This document shows, in pieces, positions 44,327 to 55,926 of a stretch of DNA of 64,000 bases. Positions within the stretch are counted from its first letter, which is position 1; every line of letters begins with the position of its first letter. A program made the translations under genes and the position numbers. Origin of the DNA: Litsea cubeba (lineage: Eukaryota; Streptophyta; Magnoliopsida; Laurales; Lauraceae); the NCBI GenBank assembly GCA_012931725.1, contig WHSA01001232.1, positions 163,273-227,272 on the forward strand. The letters are read 5' to 3'. The notes below the pieces were generated by a model. That model saw only the letters and a program-made list of their open reading frames with translations, was not told the origin of the DNA and did not search any database.

Positions 44327-45199
44327 TACAGACGTCCGTGATGGAAAAGAATGAATGACGAAATTACCCCTCCATATATAACTCTTGTGTTGCACTTTTC
44401 GATCGTTTTCGCTGTTTTTGGATTTTCTTCGAAGAATGAGCGATTTTGGGAGAAAGCGACCACAACGGCTAGGGTTAAGCGATCACTGCCTGCAAGAAGC
44501 GATCAACAGCGTTTTTCTTCTTGAAAATCCATCAATAAGGTGGATCTATTTCATGCTGTGGTTAGGGTTGTTCCAAGACGCAGCGATTTTGGGAGAAACG
44601 GCAGCCAGGTTAGGGTTCTTCAAAGACCTCCTTCAAGAAGCGATCAACCCCTAATCCAGACTTTGTTCAGATCAAGAAGTGGTCAATCAGAATCCATCAA
44701 GGAGGTTTAACGATTTCAGAGGTATGTACTTATATCAAACCCTTAATAATGTGTGATGCCGAGGGTTTTGGGTTTGGGTTTTGATTAAAAAGATCTCTAT
44801 GGGTTGACATCTCTACGTGCATGGATTGTAAAGTTGCATTTTTTCATTCTGTCTTTTTTTGTCTCATTTTAGTGAATGGGGATGAGGAAATTTCGTTGTC
44901 TGTGATAGTGATGTGTGAAAATGGTCCCCTCTTGTGCTATCTATTTCAACTGTTTTATGTTTTTTTTGTTTGTTTGTTTTTTTATGAATGTTGGTGGAGG
45001 ATGATCCCCACCTGTCTGCACTATGTCGAGTGCTTTTGCCTTTCACACATGGAGGGGACCACAGTGATAAAAAAAAATTCTGTTCTTATATTCTGTGTAT
45101 GGATTTGCCTTCTTCTACATGCAAATGTCGTCGTTTGAAGTGACCAAGTGGTCAATTTTCTTTCTTATTGTATATGGATTTGCCTCCTCTTACATGCAG
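44327..45199 (+). other. MULE 5' region with probable 5'-UTR intron
   Basis: No convincing coding exon. A GTATGT donor at 44722 and a TACATGCAG acceptor ending at 45199 would remove 478 bases directly before the chosen start codon. A local duplication of about 70 bases (TATGGATTTGCC ... TACATGCA) at 45095-45199 makes two candidate acceptors. Confidence 0.5.
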
Positions 45200-48147
45200 A
45201 TGTCGTTTGAAGAAGTGACAGTACGTTTCCACCATGGTGGTTATTTCACACAGCCACCAAATATTGTATACCTTGGGGGTGTGGTAGATGAGGTCACTAA
45301 CTTTGATATTGATAAAGTATCCTTTTTTGAGTTTAGGGATTATATGATGGATCTAGGGTACCCAGATAACAGTATGATGTATTTTAAGGTTCCAGACTTG
45401 GGTTTTGATGATGGTATGAGGCGAATTGAATCAGATAAGGATGTATTACTCCTGTTGGAACATTATAAAGGCAGTGGGGTGTTGACCGTTTATGTAGAGA
45501 GGGGACATGAACCTCTGATGGTAGTGTCACCTAAGGGGAATGTCCTGATGCAGAATGTTGACAACAAAGGTGTCTTGAAGAAGTTACCTGCACCAGAAGT
45601 TGGGTCAAGTAGTAGAAAAACAAACTCTGAGGAGGATTACGCTGCTGATGTTGAGGATGTGTCTGCTTTTGATGAAGGCAGTGATGATGACCAAGATGAT
45701 GATGACAGTGAGGTTGAGCCTCCGGAGTTGTATGAGGATGTTGAGAAGGCTGATGATGAGGATATCTTCAGAGCATCTCCTGAGAAAGAATCACAACCTC
45801 ATGAAGCTGAGTATATGCAAGGAGAACAAATACAAAACCAGCAGGAAACACAGACACCAAACCAGCAAGAAACACAAACCGCAAATCAGCAAGAAACAGA
45901 AACACCAAACCAGCAAGAAAAACAAACCCCAAACCAGCAGGGAGAACAAACCCAAAACCAACAAGTACCAGTTGATGAGAACTGGTTAACAGATGATGAG
46001 GGAGGGGATGAGCTTCATTCTTTGTATAGCTCATCTGATGAGAACAGGGCAGAATGGACAGAATTTAATGAGTTGACTGATATGGGGAATCCACAACTGA
46101 AGTTGGGCATGATATTTGCGAGTCCACAGGTATTCAGACAAGCACTTGTTGAGTGGTCTGTAAGGCAGGGCTTTGACATTAAATATCTGAAAAATGAGAA
46201 CAAGAGAATCACAGCTGTCTGTAAACATGATTGTGGGTTTAGGATTCATGCATCACCCATGCAGGGTGAGAGGATATTTCAAATTAAGTCTTTCAAACCC
46301 AAACATACATGTGGTATGAAATTCAAAAGTCACCTGGTCACTTCAAGTTATATAGCTAATAAATACCAGCAGAGAATGAGTGATGATCCAAAATGGTCAA
46401 TCCCCGCAATGCAAAAAGAACTGAGAAGAGATTTGAAGGTTGATTTGTCTAAGGAGAAGTTGTACAGAGCAAAGAGGAAGGCAGCAGATAACATATCTGG
46501 AGATATTAGACTGCAATACACTAGATTGAGGGACTATTGTGTCACTGTTCAGAAGCACAATCCGAATACAAGTTTATTTGTGGTGACACAAAGACCTCAA
46601 ATGGATAGAATTCCTTATTTCCAGCGATTGTATGTCTGTTATGAGGCACAAAAGGTCGGGTTTGTGAATGGATGTAGACCCATAATTGGTCTAGATGGGT
46701 GCTTCCTCAAAGGCATTTATGGTGGACAAGTACTGGCTGCAATAGGTAGAGATGGGAATGAGAATATGTTTCCAATTGCAATGGCTATTGTAGAGGCTGA
46801 AAATATGGACTCATGGACTTGGTTTTTGAAATCTCTAATTGATGACATCGGAGATGGGGGCGACATGGGTTGGACTTTTATGTCTGATAGACAGAAAGGA
46901 CTTGATGCAGCATTTGAGATAGTTGTTCCGACTGCTGAAATTAGACACTGCCTAAATCATATGTATGATAATTTCAAAAAACTTTTCAAAGGCAAATTGT
47001 TAAAAGATTCTATGTGGGCTGTAGCATCATGTGGTTCACCAAGAGAATTAGATAGTCACATGCAGAGGATATTAGAGATGGACCGGGCTGCATATAATTG
47101 GCTGATGGCTGCCAATCCAAACCGATGGGCCAGGTCTCACTTTTCCACAAGAACTAAATGTGATGCACTAACAAACAACCTTTGTGAGTCTTTTAACAGT
47201 TATATACTTGATGCAAGAGAGAAACCAATCGTTAGTATGCTTGAGTGTATAAGGAGGAAGCTGATGAATAGAACTCAAGTAAAGTTTAGAGGAATGAGCA
47301 AATATGATGGAATAGTCTGTCCGGGGATATTGGAGAAGTTGGAAAAGAACAAGAATGACAGCAGACACTATTTTGCCAACTGGTCTGGAAGAGGGGAGTT
47401 TGAGGTTGATTGTTTTTCGAAAACATTTGTTGTTAATATTGAGACAAGAACATGTTTATGCAGAATGTGGGATTTGACAGGGATACCTTGTAAGCATGAT
47501 ATTGCATGTATATACATGAATCAAGAGAATCCTGAAGATTACATTCATGCATGTTACAGCAAAGAGGTATATTTGAGGGTATATAACAATATGATACACC
47601 CAGTACCTGGAATGCATGATTGGGTTGAAAGTGGAATGGAAGCAGTTGGTCCTCCTTTGTATAGAAGACCTGCAGGTAGGCCAAGGAAGCTGAGGAGGAG
47701 GGAAGCAGATGAGTTATCCAATTCCAGTAGGGTTTCTAGAATTAATAGAACAATGACATGTGCTAGATGTTTGAAAACAAGACTTTTTAGTCCTGCATCA
47801 CAGCCTCAGTCAAGTTCTCAGCCAGCTTCCCAGGCTCAGCCAACTTCCCAACCTCAGCCAGCTTCTCAGTCAGCTTCACAGCCAGCTTCTCAACCCATGA
47901 CAGCTTCTCATTCCATGCCAACACACAAGGTATTGTGAGTATATTTTTGTCACCCTTTTTGATTTTTTAGTCCTAACTAGAGTATATACATGCTTTCAGG
48001 ACATTTGACTTTTTTATTTCTTAATAAATTTTGATTGGTCAGGGAAGAGTCAGAAAAGCTTGTTCTCAACCAAATCCATCACCAAGAACAAGAAATACCA
48101 CTGGTAGAGGGCGGATTGCAGCAGGAAAACAGAACAAGACTTGTTGA
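45200..48147 (+). CDS. MULE transposase (mudrA type), two coding exons
   Basis: Exon 1 is 45200-47929 and exon 2 48043-48147, with a GT...AG intron at a codon boundary (47930-48042), giving about 944 residues. The ATG at 45200 is chosen because it follows a TGCAG acceptor and starts the conserved N-terminus MSFEEVTVRFHHGG. In order: an N-terminal PB1-like domain, an acidic and Gln-rich linker with NQQET repeats, the MuDR DNA-binding domain with zinc ligands (VCKHDCGFRI, KHTCG), the MULE catalytic domain with D in GLDGCFLKG and D in MSDRQKGLD, a SWIM zinc finger (CLCRMWDLTGIPCKHDIACI), and an AT-hook-like RRPAGRPRK. The tail has QPAS-type repeats. No stop or frameshift is seen, so it may be active. 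Confidence 0.93.
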
Positions 48148-48472
48148 TGACAACTGATCACTGGATGATTGGATGACTGATGTTGTTCACTGACTGGATG
48201 TTGTGTCACTGATTTCTGGATGATTTTATTTCACATTTGGATGATGATGTTTTGATGTTTTTAGTACTAACTGGATGATTATGTTTTGGGTTTCTTTGTT
48301 ACTTTTTGAATGAGAATGCATGTTTCCGGTTTTTTGGATAATTGAATGATGATGAATGCATGTTAGCTTTTGATGCAGGTTAATTGAAGTTCATAAAAAA
48401 AGTAGTCATTGAAAAACAAACACCTCCAACTTCCCATTTGATATTCAATTTCCAACTTATACATATGTTCAT

Positions 48473-48948
48473 TCATGGTAATTCCATGACATCTACAGGA
48501 GTCCAAGATATCAGTAGATAACAAATGAAAAACACAAATACAATTCCAGCCCATGTCCCCATCAGCAAACGTAGGAAACATCTTTCCCTTCTACAGGTCG
48601 ACTTCAGTTCCCTCTCCAACAGATCAATCCTATCCAGTAGCTTCGGCACAAGCTCTATTTCTCCATCAACCCATTCAAAAAATCCACATGCTGGCTGGAT
48701 CTGATAACACATTGAAAAAAATAGGAATAAGAATACCATGGTTGACTAGACTTTAAAAAGATCAAACAGAATGATCAAAGCATTACCCCATATAGTGCAC
48801 AGCCAAGAAACCTCCTCCCATTGTTTCGCTGTGTTCTGGAAGTCCTCAAAGCAGCCCTATGCCCACAGTGACAGAAACGACTTTCACCATCAAATGGAGG
48901 GGAAGTTCCGTGAGAAAACTGGTTATGTGAGTTTGAAGAAGACGACAT
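48473..48948 (-). CDS. GRF-type zinc finger protein with C-terminal membrane segment
   Basis: Two exons on the minus strand: 48948-48787 (54 codons) and 48700-48473, with an 86-base GT...AG intron at a codon boundary. The product is about 129 residues. It has a Ser-rich start, a GRF zinc finger (CHCGHRA at 26-32, NNGRRFLGC near 42-50, then ACGFFEWVDGE across the splice), a short coiled coil (LLDRIDLLERELK), and a hydrophobic segment (WAGIVFVFFICYLLISW). It lies inside the MULE, tail to tail with the transposase gene, 325 bases away. Small GRF proteins of this layout are common plant genes of unknown function. Whether this one serves transposition is not known. Confidence 0.8.
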
Positions 48949-49207
48949 TTGATATGGCTGGAGATGTTCAGTTGCTTCCCTCTTGGTGGTTGACGAAAAT
49001 GGAGAACTACTTCTGTTTCTGCTTCTGCTTCTCCCTCTTCTCTTCTCTTCTGCTGAAGAGAAATCAATTTGGGCTATCCATTTTTTATAGGTGGGTTCAG
49101 GGGCAAAAATGTCTTATTTTAAAGCCATTTACAAGAGTCAGATGCCTCCAGTATGCCTTACAAGGGATTTATACATATACGCCGTTAATACTAACAGAAA
49201 CCATCAC

Positions 49208-49313
49208 TTTTGCATTGTCATTACAAGTTCAGGTAGGTTTAGTAAAAAAAAAAAAACTACAGGGGGGTTGTCTGAAATCTTGGCAAAGTACAGGTAGGTA
49301 ATCTGCATTTCCC
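49208..49313 (-). repeat. MULE right terminal inverted repeat
   Basis: Inverted match to 44221-44326. It ends in AATCTGCATTTCCC before the TAATAATAA duplication. Confidence 0.93.
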
Positions 49314-49322
49314 TAATAATAA

Positions 49323-49934
49323 TAAAAGAAAAAAATAGAAAAAACAATCGAATGGGGTCTCGTTGTGGGAGGAGGAAGTACTTTTTTATAATTTACCATA
49401 AGACCCTCGATTCGAGGTGGATGCATTTTTAAGGGAAGCCTAAAGTCGGCAAATCATCCAGACTCATCCAGCAAATTCAGGTGGGCGTCCGCGTATCAGA
49501 GTCGACGACGAAACTTGTCTCGCTCACAGCCGAATTCTAAGCGGATGCTATAAAACCAAATAATTGAATCGGAGAAACAGAAAGCTGGACCAATTTAATA
49601 AACTTCACTCGGAAATAAGAAACATAGCAGAAACTTCTTTCAAATTCACAGGCGGCCGTTTTACTACCACTCTATCTATATATGGACCAAACTACACATG
49701 AGGTCCTAAATAATAATCATCATAGCCCTCTTCCTCCACACAGATCTCCTCTCTGTTCCTTGGAAAACCAAGTATTCTTTCCATCACTCTCGTTAACTCT
49801 TGTTTAGTCGATTCTTTCAATCCAACCTAAGTAACCTGTTTTTCTTGTTTTATTGTTGGGTCGGTTTTTTTAATCCCAACTAGTCTATATCTCTTCTGTT
49901 TTGTTGAGTCGAGTCCTTTGGGCCGACCCATTCC
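49323..49934 (+). other. Host-like non-coding stretch, possible promoter and 5' UTR
   Basis: No coding signal. CTATATATGG at 49674-49683 and a CT-rich stretch after it resemble a promoter and leader for the ATPase-like fragment that follows. Confidence 0.35.
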
Positions 49935-50395
49935 ATGGATCTTTCTCCTACAAACTATGCAGCAACAATCTTCAACCTTGGTAGAAGTTTAAGTATTGGG
50001 TCATCCAAACAACGATCTGCCAAGAGATGGCAAAAGGCTTTCAATGTTATCTATTCCGGCAGAGCTATGCTCTCTTGTCAATAAAGAAGTACTCTTTGTA
50101 ATCTCATGTAGTTCCTCCTATAACTCCCTTTATGTCCAACCAGAAGATGATGCTCGTGATAACAGTGACGGTAATGAGAGTATAAAAAATGGTGGGTTCT
50201 TCTTGCAAGTTGATGCAAAAGCAGTGGGCAAAATTGTGAGGGACAAGGATATAGAGTCTCTTCATTGACTTGGAAGAATCCAAAGAATTACTGCAGCGCT
50301 TGAAACGGATGCAGAGAGAGGAATACATGGGGACACGGAGGATCTCAATCGTCGGCAGGAGGTACTTACTCACTTTCTTCTTTGTCGGTTAAAGT
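49935..50395 (+). pseudogene. N-terminal fragment of an autoinhibited Ca2+-ATPase (ACA-like)
   Basis: From the ATG at 49935 the frame encodes MDLSPTNYAA and then RSAKRWQKAFNVIYSGRAML, resembling the calmodulin-binding N-terminus of plant plasma-membrane ACA pumps. After a frameshift near 50075 it continues LVNKEVLFVIS, and then VDAKAVGKIVRDKDIESLH, a stop (TGA 50266-50268), and RITAALETDAERGIHGD with LNRRQEV, the segment that precedes the first membrane helices in these pumps. It ends near 50395, before any catalytic domain. A frameshift, a stop and truncation make it a pseudogene or captured fragment. Family assignment is from motif recognition. Confidence 0.68.
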
Positions 50396-50699
50396 TGGGG
50401 ATGAACATGGTTCGAGTAATCAGGTGACCTACTCGAGCGAAATATGCATGACGGTCCTTACTAGACCCACTAATTAAAATTTCAAGCTATTCAAAATAAA
50501 TTTCAACCTTGTTGTATGGGCATAGACAAATTATAATATATTAAAATCAAGCATTTGGACTGTTGGCCCTGATTTTGAAAGAGTCCTGCTTTGGCACACA
50601 GTGTTTCTCTTTTCCCACACACACATTTGAAAAAAAAAAACCCTGTGAACATACCTTTTTGCCCATGCTCTCCCTTTCTCTCTACCCACCTCCCCCTTC
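50396..50699. other. Spacer without recognised features
   Basis: I see no gene or repeat here. Confidence 0.4.
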
Positions 50700-51440
50700 A
50701 CCTCTGGCCGGCTGCAGATCGGACAGCCGGGCGGTCGCAATGATCGCCAACCTACCCGATCTGCCGTCGGCCATGGAAAGGAAGGGAGAGGGAGAAACGG
50801 AGAGAAAGAAGGAGATGGAGAGACATGAGGAGGGAGAGACAGGGAGAAGAGAAGGGGGAGAGAAAATAGTGGGGGAGGGAGAGAGAAAACAGAGGGGGAG
50901 GGAGAGAAGGGGAGGAGAGGGATCGGCCGGCGCTCGCCGGTCCAGGCCGGATCCGGAGGTGAAGGGGAAGGTATGGGGAGAGAAAGGGAGGAGAGAGAAA
51001 ATGGTGGGGAGGGAGGGAGGGCAGGGTCGGCTGTCGCCATCGGTGAAGGGGGAGGTGGGGGGAGAGAAAGGGATGAGGAGAGAAAGAAACAGTGGGGAGG
51101 GAGGAAGAGAGGGAGGAAGAGGGAAAACAGTGGGGAGGAGGGAGGAAGAGAAACAGTGGGGAGGGGGGAGGGAGAAGGGGAGGAGAGGGGACGGCGGTCT
51201 CAGAAGGGGGAGGTTGGGGGAGAGAAAGGGAGGGAGGAGAGAGAGGAACAGTGGGGAGGAAGAGAAAACAGTGGGGAGGGAGGGAGGAGGAGAGAGAGAG
51301 AAACAGTGGGGAGGGAGGAGAGGGGACGGCGGTGGATCTGTCGCCAGCCGGAGGTGAAGGAGCTGTCGCCGGCCGGAGGTGGGGAGAGAGAAAGGGAGAA
51401 GGTGGGCAAAAAAGTAATTTCAGAGGGTTTCTATTTTAAA
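50700..51440. repeat. Purine-rich low-complexity tract of about 700 bases
   Basis: The plus strand is almost entirely G and A from about 50770, with repeated GGGGAGGGAG, GAGAGAAA and AACAGTGGGGAGG units of about 25-40 bases. Open frames on both strands in it (for example 50563-51357) are composition artefacts. Confidence 0.85.
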
Positions 51441-51719
51441 TGTGTGGTGGGAAGGGATAAAATCTATGTGCCAATAGCAGCTCTCTTTTGAAATTAAATT
51501 ACTTCTCTTTTTCTCAATTTTTTCCGATTTTCTCCCCGACCCATTTATCTCATGCAAACATCCTACTTTTATCTCAAAGCAATAATATCTACTCCCCACT
51601 TTTCAAATATATACTGCTATTTTTTTCTACAATTTCTCTCTTTCTACCCAAAACCCTACAATTCCCTTTCTACTCCAGTTTTTCTCTTTCCTCTCTATCC
51701 TATTAGCCCTTAGATTACA
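51441..51719. other. T-rich spacer
   Basis: CT-rich plus strand, nothing recognisable. Confidence 0.4.
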
Positions 51720-52022
51720 TAAATAGGTACCCTCATAAACTTTTCATCTTTTGCTTTCTTTTTAATATTTATTGATATTTTCTTAATGTATGAATATTTA
51801 AATTATAATGTTCGTCATAATGAGAGTTATTATCCATTACTTGAGATCCCATATGCCTAGAGTCGTATTAACTCTACATTTATTGTACCACAAGAGGTTT
51901 GAAATATTAAATCCTCACCGCAGACTACGATCCGTGGGCCCAAAGGACAACATTTTTAATTAGTCCTAAAATTCACTCTCCGGATCCGATTATTTCTTTA
52001 ATCGGGTTCGGGGGACGTGACA
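51720..52022 (+). repeat. 3' end of LTR E (gypsy)
   Basis: It ends in GGGGGACGTGACA followed by GGT and a tRNA-iMet-like primer site, as expected of an LTR end of the TGTAAGA...GTGACA superfamily. I cannot place its start. Confidence 0.55.
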
Positions 52023-52025
52023 GGT

Positions 52026-52039
52026 TGGTATCAAAGCAG
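52026..52039 (+). other. Primer-binding site of gypsy E
   Basis: TGGTATCAAAGCAG, one base different from the usual TGGTATCAGAGC over the first twelve positions. Confidence 0.7.
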
Positions 52040-52173
52040 TGGTTGGTTTCTCAGGGTAAAAATTGTAGAAACCATAGGACGCGTGTGAGGATTTCGTTAG
52101 TTAGTAGGTTGATCTTTTAGTTTTGTTTCTAGCATTGTGATGTTAGCTTGGGGCATATTGGAACTAACCTTGA

Positions 52174-53115
52174 ATGTTTTACAGGGTTATTGCTGGTAGG
52201 CATAATACCAGAGGTGAAGGTAGTTCTTCTCAGAATGGTTCTGAGAATCAATTCCATCAATTTATGGCAGCCTTTATCCAATCTCAGAAGGACATGGCCC
52301 AGCAGAGCCAGAAACAGAATGAGGACCAAGCTGTATTCCAAGCTCAAATGCTTGAGGTAGTGCAAAAGGTGGGCCAGCCACAGGCCAAGGAGTATGACCT
52401 GAATGAGTTGGTTGAGAAATTCAGGAAGAGGTTTCCACCTGAGTATGGCATAGAGGACCCCACTGTAGCAGATGAGTGGGTTGTCCAAATGGAAAAGATC
52501 TATGAGGTATTTCGGTGCACGGGCATCCAGCAGGTGCAGCTTGCAGCCCACATGTTCCGTGGAGCAGCTGAGAGATGGTGGAAAACCGTCAAACACCCAT
52601 ATGAGGAGATCGCGGAGGAGGTAGCCTAGAAGACATTTACAGAGCAGTTCCAAAAGAAGTTTATCCCGGAGCATTATAGGGATCAAGAAGATGTAGGAGT
52701 TTGAGAGGCTAGTACAGGGTGATTTAACAGTACAAGATTTATGAGATTGCCTTCACCCATCTATCCCGATTTGCTGAGTGTCTGATTCATCCAGAGTCAG
52801 AGAGAGTCCGGAGATTCACCAAGGGACTGCGAGCAGATATAAAGATGCAAGTACAAGCGCAGCAGACTGACCAATTATGATGATGTGGTCAAAGAGGCAT
52901 ATTGGGCAGAGGAGTCCCTGAAGGATGTGATTACTTTGGAATAGCAGAGGATCTTAGCATTGATCCCTCAGCCCAGGACACAGGGATCTTTGTCTCTGTC
53001 ATATGAGCAGCCGGCACCCAAGAGGCTACGATTCGAGCCTGTACCCCGACCGCAGCCACGGCGAGTCTCTTGCATGCATTGTGGCGGGAACCATTATGGC
53101 CATGATTGCAGGAAG
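52174..53115 (+). pseudogene. Gypsy E gag remnant
   Basis: The 52174-52629 frame encodes a Gln-rich start and the Gag core DEWVVQMEKIYEVFRCTGIQ then LAAHMFRGAAERWW. Stops follow (near 52629, 52702 and 52945), and a CCHC-like knuckle CMHCGGNHYGHDC is recognisable at 53070-53108. It is chromovirus-like (Tekay/Del type) by layout. Protease, RT and integrase of this element are absent, because different gag sequence begins right after the knuckle. Confidence 0.75.
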
Positions 53116-54561
53116 CAGTCCGTTGAAGAAATTGTCTTGATGGCTGATCAGAAGGACCCACCCATGACTTTGAAGGACTACATGTACCCCACTAGGACAA
53201 CTCAACCGTCCTGCATCACCCTGCCTCAGACCAATGCCACATTTGAGCTGAAATCTGGCATGATCCAGATGCTCCCAGTATTCCGTGGGCTAGAGCAGGA
53301 AAACCCATATCAACATGTTAGGGAATTTGAGGACATATGTGGGACCATGAGAATCAATCATATGAGTGATGAGGCCCTTAAACTTAGATTATTTCCTTTG
53401 GCCTTAAAAGAAAAGGCTAAAGCTTGGCTTTATGCCTTACAGGCCGGGTCCATTACTACATGGGACAAGCTAGTCAAAGAGTTTTACAAAAAATTATACT
53501 CCAAGCAGAAAACCGCTTCGATTAGGCAGACCATCAATGGATTCCATCAATGGAAGGGGAGACACTTTACAGTTATTTGGAACGGTTCGAAGACCTCTTA
53601 ATCCAATGTCCCCACCATGGATTTGAAAAAATTTGAATGGTTCAAATTGTGTATGAATGCATGGATTACCCAACCAAACAAATGGTGGAATCTTTCTATA
53701 GTGGAAAATTTACACAGAAAATAGCAGAAGAAGGTTGGACATCTTTGGAAGATACCGCTGAAAACACACTGCAGTGGGCCCCTATCAAGAGGGAGCCCAC
53801 CAAACCCACCATTCCTGAAAAAGGGGGGATTTCAAGGTTGAACCCAAAATTGAGGCAGAGGCCAAAATGGCCACACTGGTGAGGAGAATAGAGGCCTTAG
53901 AGCTTAACCAAAAGCCCACTCCAAACACTTTGGAGTCATTGAAATATAATCGGGCCATGAATGGGGGGATTGACCCAATAACTTTGGGTCAGACCGAGTC
54001 TGTTGAGGAGGTTAATGCACTATATCAAAACACTCGTTTTGATAATCGTCAAAGGTATGACCCGTACTCTAACACACAGGTTGGAGGGACAATCCGAACT
54101 TTTCTTGGACCAAAGGCCCAACTCAAGGTGGCCCATCTCAGTCCACTCAATTTCAGCCCAATCAATCTCAAGTCAATGCCCCACCCGGTTTCCAAAAACC
54201 CAACTTCAACCCCAGTCTATTGACCCAGAGGGTAAATTCTTTAGAAGAGGCCATGAAACTCATGTCTCAAACCACAGCCCAATTGTCTCAAAGTACTACT
54301 CAATTCCAGCAGACCACTACTCAAATTTTGAATGGTCACACCCATACCCTTGCAAAACCGGAATATTAGAGGGGCCAACTGGGCCAACTGACCAACTCTA
54401 TTAGTGTCAGAGATAAGTTGACCTTCCCTAGTCAACCTGAACCCAATCCCAAGGGCCAAGTCGTTCATGATCCTAACGGAAAAGGCCTGGAACAAGTCCA
54501 TTCCATAATCACTCTTAGTTCGGGTGCACAAGTTGATAACAAGGTGGAACTACCCAAGGAG
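53116..54561 (+). pseudogene. Athila-like gag fragment
   Basis: 53139-53601 encodes MADQKDPPMTLKDYMYPTRT, FELKSGMIQMLPVFRGLEQE and DEALKLRLFPLALKEKAKAW, then LVKEFYKKLYSKQKTASIRQ. This is the retrotransposon Gag core seen in Athila-type (OTA clade) gypsy elements. Frame is lost at about 53575, with multiple stops later. The C-terminal part, SIITLSSGAQVDNKVELPKE near 54500, resembles the end of these Gag proteins before protease. It is cut at 54561 by the LTR F insertion. Left and right LTRs of this element are not in the window. Confidence 0.72.
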
Positions 54562-55065
54562 TGTAAGACCCCGACCCGAGAGACCTCGATTAGAGTTAAT
54601 TAAGTTGTATTGTAGTTTTAAGTGTGTTAGTGATTTTTGGATTAGTTTGGGGATTAGAATAGCTTTTATAATAGCTTTGGGGAATTTTGAGAGCCTTTTT
54701 ACTTATGGGACCCTTTGGGGGTTTTTGCTTCGAATTGTGTGAGATTGGGGGTTTATTCATGATTTTCAAAAATTGTGTTTTTAACTCCATTTGATTTGCC
54801 TTGTTAATCCCTACAACTTCATGTTGACATCGTTTCCATTCGAGGACCCTAAACCCGAATTTTCACCATTTGGGGGCAAAATGGTCTTTTTACCCAAAAT
54901 CTGGACACCAATTCAATGTCACCAAAACGTGCAAAATATATACTTTTTGGAAACTAGAAATTTCGCCGATCAACTTTGTCTTCTTCGTCAAATTCGTTTG
55001 AAGCCCCGAAAGCCATGTTTTTAGCCCGAGAAGTCTTTTAAGTTGTGGGCCCCATCCACACTTAC

Positions 55066-55073
55066 TATATATA
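55066..55073 (+). promoter_or_regulatory. TATA box of LTR F
   Basis: TATATATA followed by a CT-rich leader with AAACCCTAGAGG, at a place comparable to the LARD and LTR G boxes. Confidence 0.6.
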
Positions 55074-55926
55074 GAGGACCTTCTTCCTCATTTTTTCCCA
55101 TTCTTGCTAAAACCCTAGAGGAGAAGAGAAATCCCAGCCCTAAGGGTTTTTCCCTTGTTCTTCTTGCTTGTTTCCCATAAATCACCACAAGAACTTGGCT
55201 AAATCAAGAGATGGACCTTGCAATCTTCTTCCTCACCTCAAGAGCTCTCTATTGGTACCATTTTTGAAGACATGCATCACCATTAGAGCTTCTTGTGAGC
55301 TCTCTCTTCTTATTTGAACCATTTCTAGGTAAGGGAACCTTCCAATCTTTTAGAATCTTGTTTGTTTAGCCCTAGGGTAGCTCCATTTCGTTTATTGGAA
55401 AATTTTGTTTGTTTTACTTGGATTTTGATATTCTAGGGTTTGGATTTGGGGGTTTTTGTATAGGTGTTTGATTGTGGACTTAAGAGGTGTTTAGAGCTCA
55501 ATTTGATTTGCATTGGACCCAAGGCAAGTGGATGAATGGATTAATTTCATGTTTTCTTGCTATTAAAGATTTGAACCCTCATTTATTGCTTTTACCTAAG
55601 TCATCTTTATGAGTTTTCATGATTTTGGAAACATGCATAATGTGAGGCTATTAATAGTTCTCTTGGAAAACATGTGTTTTGTTGTCTTGCTTTTAGATCA
55701 TTTATGATCATTTATGGATTTGCATTTATGGAGATGTCTTGCATTGAATGAGGTGGAAGTGTTGGAGAAATTATGATTTGTGGGAGTGGTTGTTAGAGGA
55801 TTTGATGATGGATTGAATGGGGTTGAAAGGAGGGTTTGAGACCCTCAAATGCATGTATAAAAGGATGCCCAAAGGAGGAGAAAAAGGAAGGAACGGACTG
55901 TACTCAGAAAATGTGTTCTGGACAGT

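Larger units (their letters stand above)
44221..49313 (+). mobile_element. Mutator-like element (MULE) with two genes
   Basis: Inverted ends of about 106 bases (44221-44326 and 49208-49313), a 9-base target duplication, and a mudrA-type transposase gene define a 5.1-kb MULE. A second, convergent gene on the minus strand encodes a GRF-type zinc finger with a C-terminal membrane segment. It lies just right of the permease relic. Confidence 0.93.

Noticed and set aside
45095..45199. Upstream in-frame ATG for the MULE transposase at 45095
   Set aside because: The extra 35 residues are hydrophobic, derive from a local duplication and overlap a likely intron end. The conserved N-terminus starts at 45200.
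50563..51357. 264-residue and overlapping open frames in the purine-rich tract
   Set aside because: Codons are almost only Gly, Glu, Arg and Lys because of base composition. The other strand is open too. There is no domain.
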